Shown here in pieces: positions 52,799-62,750 of a DNA stretch of 64,000 nucleotides. Numbering within the stretch: position 1 is the stretch's first letter; each line of letters starts with the position of its first letter. The notes under the pieces are model-generated. The model was not told where the DNA came from. It did no database searches and was given only the letters and a program-made list of their open reading frames with translations. A program made the translations under genes and the position numbers. This DNA is from Belliella kenyensis. Its GTDB lineage: Bacteria > Bacteroidota > Bacteroidia > Cytophagales > Cyclobacteriaceae. The stretch spans positions 1 through 64,000 of the forward strand of contig NZ_JAKZGR010000001.1 of NCBI RefSeq assembly GCF_022549675.1, in the 5' to 3' direction.

Positions 52799-55165
52799 AT
52801 GCAAACGCATAACTTAGGCTATCCGCGAATAGGTAGTCAGCGTGAATTGAAAAAGGCTTGTGAAAACTATTGGGCCGGAAAAATCTCTCGTCAAGAACTC
52901 TTTCAAAGAGGCAATGAAATCAAACTTGCAAACTGGACAATTCAGCAGGATAATGGAATAGACTTGATTCCATCCAATGATTTCTCTTATTATGATCATG
53001 TCTTGGACATGGCATTTAGCCTTGGTGCTATACCAGAGCGATATCACCCTGTGATTTTAGACAAATCTAATGCTGAGATCGACCTATATTTTGCCATGGC
53101 AAGAGGTTATCAAGATAGAGGACTTGATATCAAAGCCATGGAAATGACAAAGTGGTTTGATACCAATTATCATTATATAGTTCCTGAGTTTCATAAAGGA
53201 CAGACATTCAAACTGTTTTCTACTAAAATCATTCAGGAATATACAGAAGCCAAACTTGCAGGCTTCAAAACAAAACCTGTAATTCTAGGACCAATTTCAT
53301 TTTTGTTGTTGGGTAAAGAAAAAGAAGCTGGATTTGACAGCATCGACTTGATCGAAAACCTTCTACCTGTTTATTTTCAAATCTTGGAGAAGCTTATTGC
53401 TCATGGAGTCGAGTGGGTACAGTTTGATGAGCCTTTCTTAGCCTTAGACTTGAAGGAAAAAGAGAAACAAGCTTTTCTGACTACTTATAGCAAAATCAAA
53501 AAGGAATTTCCGCATCTCAAGACACTCTTAGCAACATACTTTGGTAGTTTAGAGGATAATGTATCATTAGCTCTTTCACTACCTGTCTGCTGTCTTCATG
53601 TGGACTTGGTGAGAGGAGGTGACCAACTGACTGAAATACTGACCAAGAAGCCTCAAAATCTATCGCTTTCTCTGGGAATCATAGATGGTCGAAATGTGTG
53701 GAAAAACGATTACCACGAATCATTGACTTTGATTCAAAAGGTAAAGTCAGTTGTAGCTAAGGATCAAATATTTCTAGCGCCTTCATGTTCTTTATTGCAT
53801 AGTCCGTGTGATCTGAATAGTGAAAGCACCCTCGATACTTCTATCAAATCTTGGCTTGCTTTTGCTAAGCAAAAATTGAATGAACTTCAAGATTTAAAAG
53901 AGCTAGCACAAGATGCAGTTTTAAACCAACTACTTACGGGTAGCGTTGAAGGTGAATTGACATCTGAAATCTACGATAGAAACCAGAGAGCCATTGAAAG
54001 CAGAAAGAATTCAAGCTTAATTCATCATGAAAATGTTAAGCAGAGATTAAAGGAAGTAAAAAAATCTGATTTTGAGAGAAACAGCGAGTTTTCTATTAGA
54101 AGATCAATTCAAGGAAAAATTTTGAATCTTCCAAAATATCCAACCACAACGATTGGATCATTTCCTCAAACGACTGAAGTCAGAAAGGCAAGAGCAGATT
54201 TCAAATTTGGTAGAATCACAGCTGAAGAATATCAATCGTTTATTCAAGAAGAGACCAAAAAGACCATTTTAGCGCAAGAAGAAATTGGATTGGATGTGTT
54301 GGTTCATGGTGAGTTTGAAAGAAATGATATGGTCGAATACTTTGGCGAAAGATTGAGAGGTTTTGCCTTTACATCTTATGGATGGGTTCAAAGCTATGGA
54401 AGCAGGTGTGTGAAGCCACCGATCATCTATGGTGATGTGTCTAGGCCTGAACCTATGACGATATATTGGACCAAGTATGCTCAATCTCTTACTGACAAAT
54501 TTGTAAAAGGGATGCTAACTGGACCCGTGACAATATTGCAATGGTCTTTTGTCCGCGATGATCAGCCAAGAAGTCAGACATGCCATCAGATAGCTTTGGC
54601 TATAAGAGATGAGGTAAAGGATCTAGAGCGAGAAGGAGTGAAGATCATTCAGATTGATGAACCTGCCTTGAGGGAAGGATTACCTATACGAAAAGAAGCT
54701 TGGGAATCATACTTGAGCTGGGCAATTGGAGCTTTTAAGCTTTCTGCAAGTGGAGTAAAAGATCGAACCCAGATCCATACCCATATGTGTTATTCAGAGT
54801 TCAATGATATTATAAGCCATATTGCAAACATGGATGCAGATGTGATCACCATTGAGTGTTCTCGTTCACAAATGGAGCTTTTGGATGCATTTGCAGACTT
54901 CAATTATCCAAATGAAATTGGTCCAGGTGTATATGACATTCATTCACCTAGAATTCCTTCCAAAAATGAAATGGTGGAATTGCTTCAAAAAGCAGCTCTC
55001 GTGATTCCAGACCAACAACTTTGGGTAAACCCAGATTGTGGTTTGAAGACTAGAAAATGGGATGAAACCCGAAAGGCTTTGGAGCAAATGGTATTAGCTG
55101 CAAAAGAAATGCGTCTTCATTCAAAAGAGAGGGCGTTTACCTTAAACAATATCTCGAGTAATTGA
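52799..55165 (+). CDS. metE: Cobalamin-independent methionine synthase
   Basis: This 788-residue enzyme transfers a methyl group from methyltetrahydrofolate triglutamate to homocysteine without B12. The N-terminal barrel begins LGYPRIGSQRELKKACENYW. The catalytic C-terminal barrel has zinc ligands His662 and Cys664 in HTHMCYSEF and Cys747 in NPDCGLKTRKW, with VHGEFERNDMVEYFGE in between. It is controlled by the upstream cobalamin riboswitch, which fits its B12-independent role. The start is an ATG with no strong Shine-Dalgarno. Full length. Confidence 0.97.
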   Translation: MQTHNLGYPRIGSQRELKKACENYWAGKISRQELFQRGNEIKLANWTIQQDNGIDLIPSNDFSYYDHVLDMAFSLGAIPERYHPVILDKSNAEIDLYFAMARGYQDRGLDIKAMEMTKWFDTNYHYIVPEFHKGQTFKLFSTKIIQEYTEAKLAGFKTKPVILGPISFLLLGKEKEAGFDSIDLIENLLPVYFQILEKLIAHGVEWVQFDEPFLALDLKEKEKQAFLTTYSKIKKEFPHLKTLLATYFGSLEDNVSLALSLPVCCLHVDLVRGGDQLTEILTKKPQNLSLSLGIIDGRNVWKNDYHESLTLIQKVKSVVAKDQIFLAPSCSLLHSPCDLNSESTLDTSIKSWLAFAKQKLNELQDLKELAQDAVLNQLLTGSVEGELTSEIYDRNQRAIESRKNSSLIHHENVKQRLKEVKKSDFERNSEFSIRRSIQGKILNLPKYPTTTIGSFPQTTEVRKARADFKFGRITAEEYQSFIQEETKKTILAQEEIGLDVLVHGEFERNDMVEYFGERLRGFAFTSYGWVQSYGSRCVKPPIIYGDVSRPEPMTIYWTKYAQSLTDKFVKGMLTGPVTILQWSFVRDDQPRSQTCHQIALAIRDEVKDLEREGVKIIQIDEPALREGLPIRKEAWESYLSWAIGAFKLSASGVKDRTQIHTHMCYSEFNDIISHIANMDADVITIECSRSQMELLDAFADFNYPNEIGPGVYDIHSPRIPSKNEMVELLQKAALVIPDQQLWVNPDCGLKTRKWDETRKALEQMVLAAKEMRLHSKERAFTLNNISSN

Positions 55166-55498
55166 TTTGAGATAGGGGAGAATCAAAATTAAAGTTATGC
55201 CTTTATAGTTTTGGGAATATGATTTAAACCTAGCTCCAATGCTATAAAGGCACTTAATTACTCTGTAGTTGATTCATCATCAGGTTTAGAATTATGGATA
55301 TACGGAACTTTGTCAATAACATTACAAAATTCCGATTTATCTAACTTCTGATATAAATTGATATTGGATACTTATGGATATTGACCATTAACAACCTGTT
55401 GAGCCAATGAATTGAAGTTACTGGCAAAAAAGCGTATAATCAGATTTAGAATTTATAAAGTAAAAGAAATTGTATTCATTTGAAAATTAATTCATGAA
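55166..55498. other. Gap after metE with a long-loop inverted repeat
   Basis: About 330 AT-rich bases. TGCCTTTATAG (55198-55208) and CTATAAAGGCA (55242-55252) are perfect 11-bp inverted copies with a 33-base loop; this could stabilise or terminate the metE message. No other gene is seen. Confidence 0.45.
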
Positions 55499-55981
55499 AT
55501 GTCTGAATTAGAAAAAGTGAAATTCCCACTTTGGTGCTGGGATATCGTAGGAGAACAAAGGAGTTCCGATGCAGCGATTATTAAAAAAAACGCAGAATTT
55601 AGGTTTTTGACAAAATTAAGTCAAGATCATGCTTGGGTAATTGATTGGAATATTTTGTTCGAATATGACTATGAAGCGATTGTAATTACTGACCAATTTC
55701 AACAGATCATCTGGGTAAATGATGGCTTTAAGCAAATGACTGGATATAATAAGTCCTTTGCTATTGGAAAAAGACCAAGAATATTACAAGGTAAACACAC
55801 TACACAGGTTTCTAGAACCAATATCAAAAGCAAACTGAAATTGGGAATATCATTTACAGAATCTATTATTAATTATAGAATAGATAAGTCTAGTTACCAT
55901 TGTGAATTGACTATTCACCCAATAAAAAATGATCAAGAAATTATCGTGGCATTCATTGCATTTGAAAAAGAAATCTTATGA
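55499..55981 (+). CDS. Single-domain PAS protein, LOV-like but lacking the photoactive Cys
   Basis: This 160-residue protein is essentially one PAS domain at about 55-158. ITDQFQQIIWVNDGFKQMTGY is the PAS core, followed by GKRPRILQGKHT at 90-101. In plant and bacterial LOV domains the same place reads GRNCRFLQG; here Pro93 stands where the flavin-adduct Cys would be. It has no output domain, membrane segment or helix-turn-helix. Ligand (flavin, haem or none) is unknown. Partner proteins are not adjacent. Confidence 0.8.
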   Translation: MSELEKVKFPLWCWDIVGEQRSSDAAIIKKNAEFRFLTKLSQDHAWVIDWNILFEYDYEAIVITDQFQQIIWVNDGFKQMTGYNKSFAIGKRPRILQGKHTTQVSRTNIKSKLKLGISFTESIINYRIDKSSYHCELTIHPIKNDQEIIVAFIAFEKEIL

Positions 55982-56004
55982 AATACCTATTGTATAGTCA
56001 ATTC

Positions 56005-56916
56005 TTAATAGGTTCCATGAACTTTCATTCGGATTTTGTATACGGCTTCTGAAGCCGTAATAAAAAGGGTTTTTCTATCAGGGCCAGCAAATACCACATT
56101 TGCGGTCCATTTTTCAGGTACAGGAATATGTCCGATCTCTTCCCCTTTTCTATTGTAAATCCAAACACCTTTATCACCAGTAAGGTATAAATTGCCTTTC
56201 ACATCTATCGTCATCCCATCTGAGCCTCTTTCTGTAAAGAGCTGTCTATTGGTCAGGAATCCATCTTCAATGATATCATACTTGTAGGTTTTATTTGCTT
56301 CTATATCAGCTACATAGAGTGTTTTCCCATCATATGTCCCTACGATACCATTTGGCTTCACAAGGTTTTCATCTACTTTGAAGATTTGAAGACGATCGGC
56401 AGATACCAAATAAAGGTGCTCGCCACCTTGCTCAGACACGGCTTCTCTAGTCCAATAATCTCTTTTGTAAAGAGGATCTGTCACGTACATGGTACCAGAT
56501 GGCGTGATGAAAAGATCATTTGGACCATTCAATTTTTTTCCTTGAAAACTTTCTATGATCACTTCATGGCTTCCATCTTCATCTATCCTCCATATTTGAT
56601 TCTTTTCGTCTGCACAAGCGATGATCTTCCCGTCTTTATCTACAAACATTCCATTTGACCTTCCTGCATTTTCTTTAAACAATTCCGTTTTGTTTGTGAA
56701 AAATGACCATTTGAAAATTTTATTGTTTGGTTGATCTGAAAAATAAACATCACCCAACCTTGTTACAGCTGGACCTTCCGTAAATCCAAACCCATCAGCT
56801 ACTTTTTCAAGGCTTGCATTTTTTTCGATTAAGTTCTTTTTATCTACAATTTGTCCAAAAGCGATAGATGAACATAAACATAATGCTAAGCTTAGGAGTG
56901 TGGCTTGAAATTTCAT
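56005..56916 (-). CDS. Exported SMP-30/gluconolactonase-like protein
   Basis: This 303-residue six-bladed propeller has a signal peptide ending IAFGQ. Conserved blade motifs are DGFGFTEGPAV, GRSNGMFVDKDGK, LNGPNDLFITPSG and KPNGIVGTYDGKTLYV, with acid ligands for divalent metal. Family members hydrolyse lactones (gluconolactone) or related esters; this one is periplasmic. It converges with the PAS gene; a short inverted repeat (ACCTATT / AATAGGT, 55985-56013) lies across the junction. Confidence 0.88.
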   Translation of the reverse strand: MKFQATLLSLALCLCSSIAFGQIVDKKNLIEKNASLEKVADGFGFTEGPAVTRLGDVYFSDQPNNKIFKWSFFTNKTELFKENAGRSNGMFVDKDGKIIACADEKNQIWRIDEDGSHEVIIESFQGKKLNGPNDLFITPSGTMYVTDPLYKRDYWTREAVSEQGGEHLYLVSADRLQIFKVDENLVKPNGIVGTYDGKTLYVADIEANKTYKYDIIEDGFLTNRQLFTERGSDGMTIDVKGNLYLTGDKGVWIYNRKGEEIGHIPVPEKWTANVVFAGPDRKTLFITASEAVYKIRMKVHGTY

Positions 56917-57037
56917 TGATACTTGATTTGATAATTAGATTTGGATGGCAAGATAAGACACTCCAGTTGTTTTTTCTAATCTATACATTGTAAATGCAAT
57001 ATAGCTTATTACTTTTGAACAATTTTAAGTGTAAATC

Positions 57038-58591
57038 ATGGAAAAATTAGAGAAAAAGAACAAATCGACCCTTGACATATTTTTAGATGTTATAGAAAAA
57101 GCTGGAAATAAACTACCCGATCCAGCGATGTTATTTTTGATCTTATTGATTTTGACTTGGATATTTTCGGCTATTTTGGCACCAATCGATTTCAAAGCTA
57201 TCGATCCTATATCAGGCCAAGACCTACGAGTTGTCAATTTACTTCAAGGGGATAGATTCGCTGATTTTCTTTCCAACATGATTGGGATTTTTATTGGATT
57301 TCCGCCATTAGGCGTAGTGCTATTGGCCATGTTGGGTGTAGGCTTGGCAGAGCATTCGGGATTTATCAATGCTGGATTGAAGTATCTGCTTAGCGTCACT
57401 CCAAGGATGTTGATCACACCAATTTTGGTATTGGTCGCTATAGTGAGTCATACGGCAGCAGATGCAGGATATGTATTGGTTATACCTTTGGGAGGAGTGA
57501 TATTTTATGCTGCTGGTAGACATCCCATGGCAGGAATAGCAGCGGCATTTGCTGGAGTCTCTGGTGGGTTTAGTGCCAATTTTATCCCATCTAGTATCGA
57601 TCCCATGATCCAGAGTTATACCCAAGCAGCAGCACAGATTATTGAAGCAGACATTTCACTGAATCCACTTAATAACATTATATTCACAGGGTTATCTAGT
57701 ATTGTGGTGATAGCTGTTGTGTGGTTTTTGACTGATAGAGTAATCGAACCAAGATTGAATAAGACAAACAAAGTAGATGCAAACTTAGAAGACATTCCAG
57801 AGATGCAGACATTGGAGTCGAAGGAGAAAAAAGCTTTTTGGATTGCTTTTGGAACATTGATCTTAGGTTCAGTTTTACTTTTCTTTTGGGTACTTCCAGA
57901 AGATTCAGCAATGAGAGATCCAGAAGGAAATATTACTTCCCGAACTGCTCCATTGATGGCCTCAATCGTTCCTTTAATATTTATTTTGTTTTGGATTCCA
58001 GGTTTGGTTTATGGGTTTGCAAGTGGTGCTTATACTTCCATGAAAAACATGGTAGAAGGCATGAGCAAAGCAATGGGCAGTATGGCACATTATATTGTGA
58101 TGGCTTTTTTCTGTGCTTTGTTTATTTATGCTTTTACAGCTTCAAAAATGGGGAGTATTGCTGCATTCAAAGGAGCAGAATTTCTTCAATCACTTGGTCT
58201 TCCAGCACAATTGACAATCATTGGAATCATTTTGCTTACAGCTGTTGTGAATTTGTTTGTAGGATCTGCGTCGGCTAAGTGGGCACTTATCAGCCCGATT
58301 TTTGTTCCCATGCTCATGCAGTTGGGAATTTCACCGGACCTTACACAAGCGGCATATAGGGTAGGAGACTCTGTTTCTAACATCATCACCCCACTACTAC
58401 CTTATTTTCCTTTGATTGTGGTATTCTGCCAGAAATATGTAAAATCTACAGGAATCGGTACACTCGTTTCCATCATGTTACCTTATGCCATTACCCTTCT
58501 TATCGTCTGGACGATTTTCTTATTGGTATATTGGACCTTAGGTATTCCTCTAGGATTCCAATCGACCTATGAGTATGTGATGGTGAAATAG
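57038..58591 (+). CDS. AbgT-family transporter
   Basis: This 517-residue inner-membrane transporter has about eleven to thirteen helices. GIFIGFPPLGVVLLAMLGVG, SHTAADAGYVLVIPLGG and GSASAKWALISPIFVPM match AbgT (p-aminobenzoyl-glutamate permease/sulfonamide exporter family). Known members import p-aminobenzoyl-glutamate or export folate-pathway drugs. It starts at an ATG and is a single gene, divergent from the SMP-30-like gene. Confidence 0.92.
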   Translation: MEKLEKKNKSTLDIFLDVIEKAGNKLPDPAMLFLILLILTWIFSAILAPIDFKAIDPISGQDLRVVNLLQGDRFADFLSNMIGIFIGFPPLGVVLLAMLGVGLAEHSGFINAGLKYLLSVTPRMLITPILVLVAIVSHTAADAGYVLVIPLGGVIFYAAGRHPMAGIAAAFAGVSGGFSANFIPSSIDPMIQSYTQAAAQIIEADISLNPLNNIIFTGLSSIVVIAVVWFLTDRVIEPRLNKTNKVDANLEDIPEMQTLESKEKKAFWIAFGTLILGSVLLFFWVLPEDSAMRDPEGNITSRTAPLMASIVPLIFILFWIPGLVYGFASGAYTSMKNMVEGMSKAMGSMAHYIVMAFFCALFIYAFTASKMGSIAAFKGAEFLQSLGLPAQLTIIGIILLTAVVNLFVGSASAKWALISPIFVPMLMQLGISPDLTQAAYRVGDSVSNIITPLLPYFPLIVVFCQKYVKSTGIGTLVSIMLPYAITLLIVWTIFLLVYWTLGIPLGFQSTYEYVMVK

Positions 58592-58676
58592 GGTTTAATG
58601 GAAAACACATTATCCCTTGGCATCGATCTGGTCTATGATAGGGTGAACAATACCATTTGAAAAAGATATTTTAGAA

Positions 58677-60062
58677 TTATTCTAAAACGATGATATCTGA
58701 CATTTTTATTTTTGGGAGAAAAGCTCGCAAAATAAATTTGGTCTCTTTATGGCTTGAAAATATTTCCAACCTCTCGATGATATCACTATGTTGATTGATT
58801 TCATCTTGATTATCTATGAAGCAATAGCCTTTGAAAACTCCTTTCTCAAACAGCATGGCTGATTTTTCTGAATGGGATCTCCCTTGGTCTCTGATGATTA
58901 TACTATCAGCTTTTTCTTGAATACTATTCAAGAACTGCTCCACTCGCTCATTGTATGCTGAAGGTGTTTCTTGATCACAACAGGCGCCTTTGCAGGTATT
59001 GACTTGGTAGTCGTAGCAAGCGCCTTTTGGTGTTTGCAAGCTTGCAAGCTTTGGGCATAGGTTGTATTTTGAAACTGCTTCTGTCAAAAATTTCCGTGCT
59101 TCAAAATTACTTTCAAATTCTCTAATCGAAGAGGGGAGGTTTATACCTTTTGCTACTTGAAACCGAATGTATCCAGCACCGTCAAGATATTGGATCACAT
59201 GCCATCCAGCACTGATGAACTTTTGAGATTTGTTGTACTTAGGCCAGAGTTTCTTGATCTCTTGCATTTCTATCAAATAGGCAAGCATTTCGCTTCCAGT
59301 AAGTTTCCAAGTTACTTTATGGATTTCCTGCTTGAGTTTGTGTTTTGCATTTCCTTGTGAGCTTCCTGTAAAATGTCCTTTGAATCTACTTTTGATATTT
59401 AGCGCTTTTCCGACGTAGATAATCTTACCATGAACATCATGAAAATAGTAGATTCCTGTCTTCTCGGGCAGTTCTTCATATTGCTGCTTTGAAATATGTG
59501 GTGGCAAAAACGCTTCACCATTGTTCTTTTTCAAAGCACTTTTAATGGTATCTGGTGCTGTTTTTAGTAATTTTTCAAATAGTAAAACTGTGGCCTCTGC
59601 ATCTCCAAATGCTCTATGGCGAGAATGAATAGGTATATCCAGCTGCTCACAAAGCAGGCCTAAGCTGTAAGATTTCATGCCTGGGAAGATTTTTCTACTT
59701 TGTCTTACTGTACATATTTTTTCAGGTTTGAAAACAATCCCAACACGATCAAAAGCTTTTTGAATAAAAGTACAATCGAAGTTTACATTGTGAGCTACAA
59801 AAACTCGGTTGTTCAGCAATTCAAATATAGTAGGTGCAACTTCTTCAAAAGTTGGTGCATCGGCAACCATTTTTGCATCTATTCCCGTTAAACCAGTGAT
59901 AAACCCAGGAATAAAACGCTCTGGATTGATCAAAGTCTGATACCTGTCAATCACCTCCTTGCCATTATGAATCAAAATTGCAATCTCTGTAATCCCTAAT
60001 CCAACACCAGGATTTCCTCCAGTGGTTTCTATATCTACTATGGCGAATTCTCTATCAAGCAT
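58677..60062 (-). CDS. Fusion of DEDDh 3'-5' exonuclease, GIY-YIG endonuclease and UvrC-like cysteine cluster
   Basis: The 461-residue protein joins three modules. The first (1-165) is a DnaQ-type exonuclease with Asp10/Glu12 (IVDIETTGG), Asp96 (NVNFD) and His149/Asp154 (HRAFGDAEAT). The second (about 200-290) is a GIY-YIG nuclease with GIYYF at 203-207, YVG at 226-228 and a Glu near 265. The third has Cys336, Cys349, Cys357 and Cys361, the spacing of the UvrC Fe-S cluster. Such Exo/GIY-YIG fusions occur in Bacteroidota and Actinobacteria and resemble Cho. It may act in a repair step like UvrC; activity is inferred. Confidence 0.9.
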   Translation of the reverse strand: MLDREFAIVDIETTGGNPGVGLGITEIAILIHNGKEVIDRYQTLINPERFIPGFITGLTGIDAKMVADAPTFEEVAPTIFELLNNRVFVAHNVNFDCTFIQKAFDRVGIVFKPEKICTVRQSRKIFPGMKSYSLGLLCEQLDIPIHSRHRAFGDAEATVLLFEKLLKTAPDTIKSALKKNNGEAFLPPHISKQQYEELPEKTGIYYFHDVHGKIIYVGKALNIKSRFKGHFTGSSQGNAKHKLKQEIHKVTWKLTGSEMLAYLIEMQEIKKLWPKYNKSQKFISAGWHVIQYLDGAGYIRFQVAKGINLPSSIREFESNFEARKFLTEAVSKYNLCPKLASLQTPKGACYDYQVNTCKGACCDQETPSAYNERVEQFLNSIQEKADSIIIRDQGRSHSEKSAMLFEKGVFKGYCFIDNQDEINQHSDIIERLEIFSSHKETKFILRAFLPKIKMSDIIVLE

Positions 60063-60192
60063 GCTGTAAATTTATAAAACAGCCGTCAGTTCATCTCATC
60101 ACATGACAGTAATTGACTCAAAAAGAATTATAATGTCAATAGATAAACATCAAGCAATATGATAACCTACTTGATGTACAAAAGTTTGATCT

Positions 60193-61374
60193 CTAAGCTT
60201 GGTCTATTGCACGTAAGATAATGTCGCAGGCTTCTTTGATTTGATCATTAGAAATGGTTAGGGGAGGGGCTATCCTCATCGCATCATCACAAAACAGGAA
60301 CCAATCAGTAATGACTCCATTAGCTATAGCATGATCTATGATAGGTTTTAGCACATCAAATGAATCAAACTCCACAGCCATCATAAGTCCTTTATTTCTG
60401 ATTCCTTTTATTCTTGGGTGAATCAGAAGTGATTTGAATAGTTCAGCTTTATTGTCTACTTCTTCAATTAGCCTTTCTTCTAAAATGACTTTGATAGTTG
60501 CCAATGATGCAGCCGCACTCACAGGGTGTCCCCCAAAAGTAGTGATATGACCCAGAAGTGGGTTGTTTTTGAAAACAGCCATCACCTCTTTGTCAGCAAT
60601 GAATGCTCCTATAGGCATTCCACCTCCCATACCTTTGGCGCAGACCAAGATGTCGGGTACAATTCCATAATGCTCAAACGCCCAGAACTTCCCTGTTCTA
60701 CCAAAACCAGCCTGTATTTCATCCAAAACTAGAAGTGTTCCAGTTTCGTCACATCTTCTTCTCAAAGCTTGAAAATATGAAGAATCTGCTATACGAATTC
60801 CAGCCTCACCTTGTACAGTTTCTAAAATTATGGCAGCGGTATCAGTGGTAATATGTGTAAGTTGAGCTATTGAACCAAATTCAATATTTCGAACACCAGG
60901 AAGTAGCGGTCTGTAGGATCTCTTAAAAATCTCATTTCCTCCAATAGACAGCGCACCTTGTGAAGAGCCGTGATAGGCATTGACACAGGAAATGATTTCT
61001 CTTCTATTGGTATACCTTTTGGCAAGTTTCAGTGCTCCTTCTACAGCTTCACTGCCGCTATTGACCAAATAGACATTGTTCAGACTAGAAGGAAGTGTAT
61101 CGGACAATGCCTTGGCCAATAAGGTTTGAGGACTTTGGACATATTCACCATAAACCATTAGGTGTAGATACTTGTCTAGCTGTTCATGAATAGCAGAGAG
61201 AACTTTAGGATGTCTGTGTCCTACATTGCTGACGCCTATTCCAGAAATCAGGTCTATATATTTCTCACCATGAGCTCCATACATGTATACGCCTTCTGCT
61301 TTTTCTATTTCTATAAGAAGCGGAAAATCAGTGGTTTGAGCAAGATGAGAAAGGAATAGTTGCCTATTATTCAT
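60193..61374 (-). CDS. Class III PLP-dependent aminotransferase
   Basis: From the ATG at 61374 the product has 393 residues; an ATG at 61398 would add eight. It has the cofactor lysine in LVCAKGMGGGMPIGAF, VNSGSEAVEGALKLAKRYT, and DEIQAGFGRTG. This is the fold of acetylornithine, 4-aminobutyrate or ornithine aminotransferases; the sequence does not settle the substrate. The opening RQLFLSHLAQTTDFPLLIEIE favours an ornithine-oxoacid or diamino type. No arginine or lysine pathway genes are adjacent. Confidence 0.85.
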   Translation of the reverse strand: MNNRQLFLSHLAQTTDFPLLIEIEKAEGVYMYGAHGEKYIDLISGIGVSNVGHRHPKVLSAIHEQLDKYLHLMVYGEYVQSPQTLLAKALSDTLPSSLNNVYLVNSGSEAVEGALKLAKRYTNRREIISCVNAYHGSSQGALSIGGNEIFKRSYRPLLPGVRNIEFGSIAQLTHITTDTAAIILETVQGEAGIRIADSSYFQALRRRCDETGTLLVLDEIQAGFGRTGKFWAFEHYGIVPDILVCAKGMGGGMPIGAFIADKEVMAVFKNNPLLGHITTFGGHPVSAAASLATIKVILEERLIEEVDNKAELFKSLLIHPRIKGIRNKGLMMAVEFDSFDVLKPIIDHAIANGVITDWFLFCDDAMRIAPPLTISNDQIKEACDIILRAIDQA

Positions 61375-61476
61375 GAATAGAGATGATTTTAGTGTCATTA
61401 GGATTTTACCTTTTCTACGCAACAAGGAAGAGAAAAGGAGATTTTTTGCTTGAGTCTAAATATGTAATTTTTAGAA

Positions 61477-62376
61477 TTATTTTAACTTTCTGAACCTAAA
61501 GAAGATTCCTAGCGGTAGTTTTTTGTTAAAATTATCCACTAAGTATAACTCACCATGTTCAGCATTATTGACTTCTTTGAAATTCGAGTGAACAAGATTT
61601 GCTGCAATGATGGAACTGAAGCTCAGAGAATACATATTTAGGATCAAAAAATGCTGATTGGGCTCTAAAAGTTCCGCACATAGCTTAAGCATTTCATTGA
61701 TTTGCTCTTCCAAAATCCATTTTTCTCCATCTGGACCTCTTCCATAGGCAGGGGGATCGAGTATGATTCCGTGATATTTGTTTCCTCTTCTGACTTCCCT
61801 TTTGATGAATTTCATAGCATCATCCACAATCCATCTAATACCCTCAAGTCCAGAGGATTCCATGTTATGCTTGGACCAAGTCACTACTTGTTTTACTGCA
61901 TCGAGATGTGTGACTTCTGCACCCGCTGCCCGCGCAGCAATACTTGCAGCACCAGTGTAAGCAAAAAGATTAAGGATTTTAGGATTCTCTACTTGAAGTT
62001 TGTCTACAGTATCTAAAATATAATCCCAGTTGACAGCTTGCTCTGGAAAGAGACCGATATGTTTGAAAGAGGTCATTGCTAAATTCAAGCTCAAAGTTGG
62101 CTTCTGCGGCACATGATACTTGATTTGCCAATTGTGAGGAATTTTCTTTTGCTCTATCCATTGACCTTTCTCTGGGTTGTTTTTTTCTTTGGCAAAAATA
62201 GCATGAGCTTGTTTCTTCCAATCTTCTGCACTCATGCTTTTGTCCCAAATCGCTTGCGGCTCAGGTCTACTGAGAATGTAAGGTCCAAATCGCTCAAGTT
62301 TTTCAAATCCACCTGTATCGATCAACTCATAATCTTCCCAATGCTGGGGCGTAAGAGATAAAATAGTTTCCTTCAT
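61477..62376 (-). CDS. Class I SAM-dependent methyltransferase (RlmI-like rRNA family)
   Basis: The ATG at 62376 gives 299 residues; upstream codons to 62511 look like non-coding extension. SAM motif I is ILNLFAYTGAASIAARAAGA, followed by the acidic THLDAVKQVV, and the catalytic-region DPPAYGRGPDGEKW resembles the RlmI/RlmK group that methylates 23S rRNA cytosines or guanines. An N-terminal domain (1-110) is present but no PUA signature is obvious. The base modified is unknown. Confidence 0.82.
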   Translation of the reverse strand: MKETILSLTPQHWEDYELIDTGGFEKLERFGPYILSRPEPQAIWDKSMSAEDWKKQAHAIFAKEKNNPEKGQWIEQKKIPHNWQIKYHVPQKPTLSLNLAMTSFKHIGLFPEQAVNWDYILDTVDKLQVENPKILNLFAYTGAASIAARAAGAEVTHLDAVKQVVTWSKHNMESSGLEGIRWIVDDAMKFIKREVRRGNKYHGIILDPPAYGRGPDGEKWILEEQINEMLKLCAELLEPNQHFLILNMYSLSFSSIIAANLVHSNFKEVNNAEHGELYLVDNFNKKLPLGIFFRFRKLK

Positions 62377-62750
62377 GCCACAAAAATATGTATATAATTT
62401 TAGTGAGTAGCTATAATCATTCACTGATTTTAATTTTGTACTCCAGCATCCATTGAAAAAGAGTAAAATATAGAAAGTCCACTGATTGGTTCTGCGATAA
62501 TCTCGTGTCAAATGAAAATATAGTTTAGACTAATGACAGACGCGACAGCCAATATTTAGTTAATCAATAAATTTTGCATATTGAAATAAAACATATATTT
62601 CCACCAAAATTTTTTAATTTTAGGCTTTTGAAATTTTATAATTTCAAAATAAATAGAAACTTCTTCTTGATAAGCTTCTTCGAATATTGATGATAATCAA
62701 TAGATTAAAGGGAACTTTTGGGTAGGAGTGAAGATTAAAATAACAAAAAA
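62377..62750. other. Divergent intergenic region before the acyltransferase operon
   Basis: About 370 AT-rich bases. TTTTGAAATT (62626-62635) and AATTTCAAAA (62640-62649) are a perfect inverted repeat with a four-base spacer, about 100 bases before the GTG start at 62751. A related repeat is at 30646-30674. No consensus promoter or RNA gene was found. Confidence 0.4.

Noticed and set aside
57838-58278. 146-codon open frame on + inside the AbgT gene
   Set aside because: It is a shifted frame of a clear AbgT transporter, rich in Cys, Arg and Ser with no family match.
62377-62511. 45-codon N-terminal extension of the methyltransferase
   Set aside because: The extension has no conserved pattern and the ATG at 62376 gives the usual family start.
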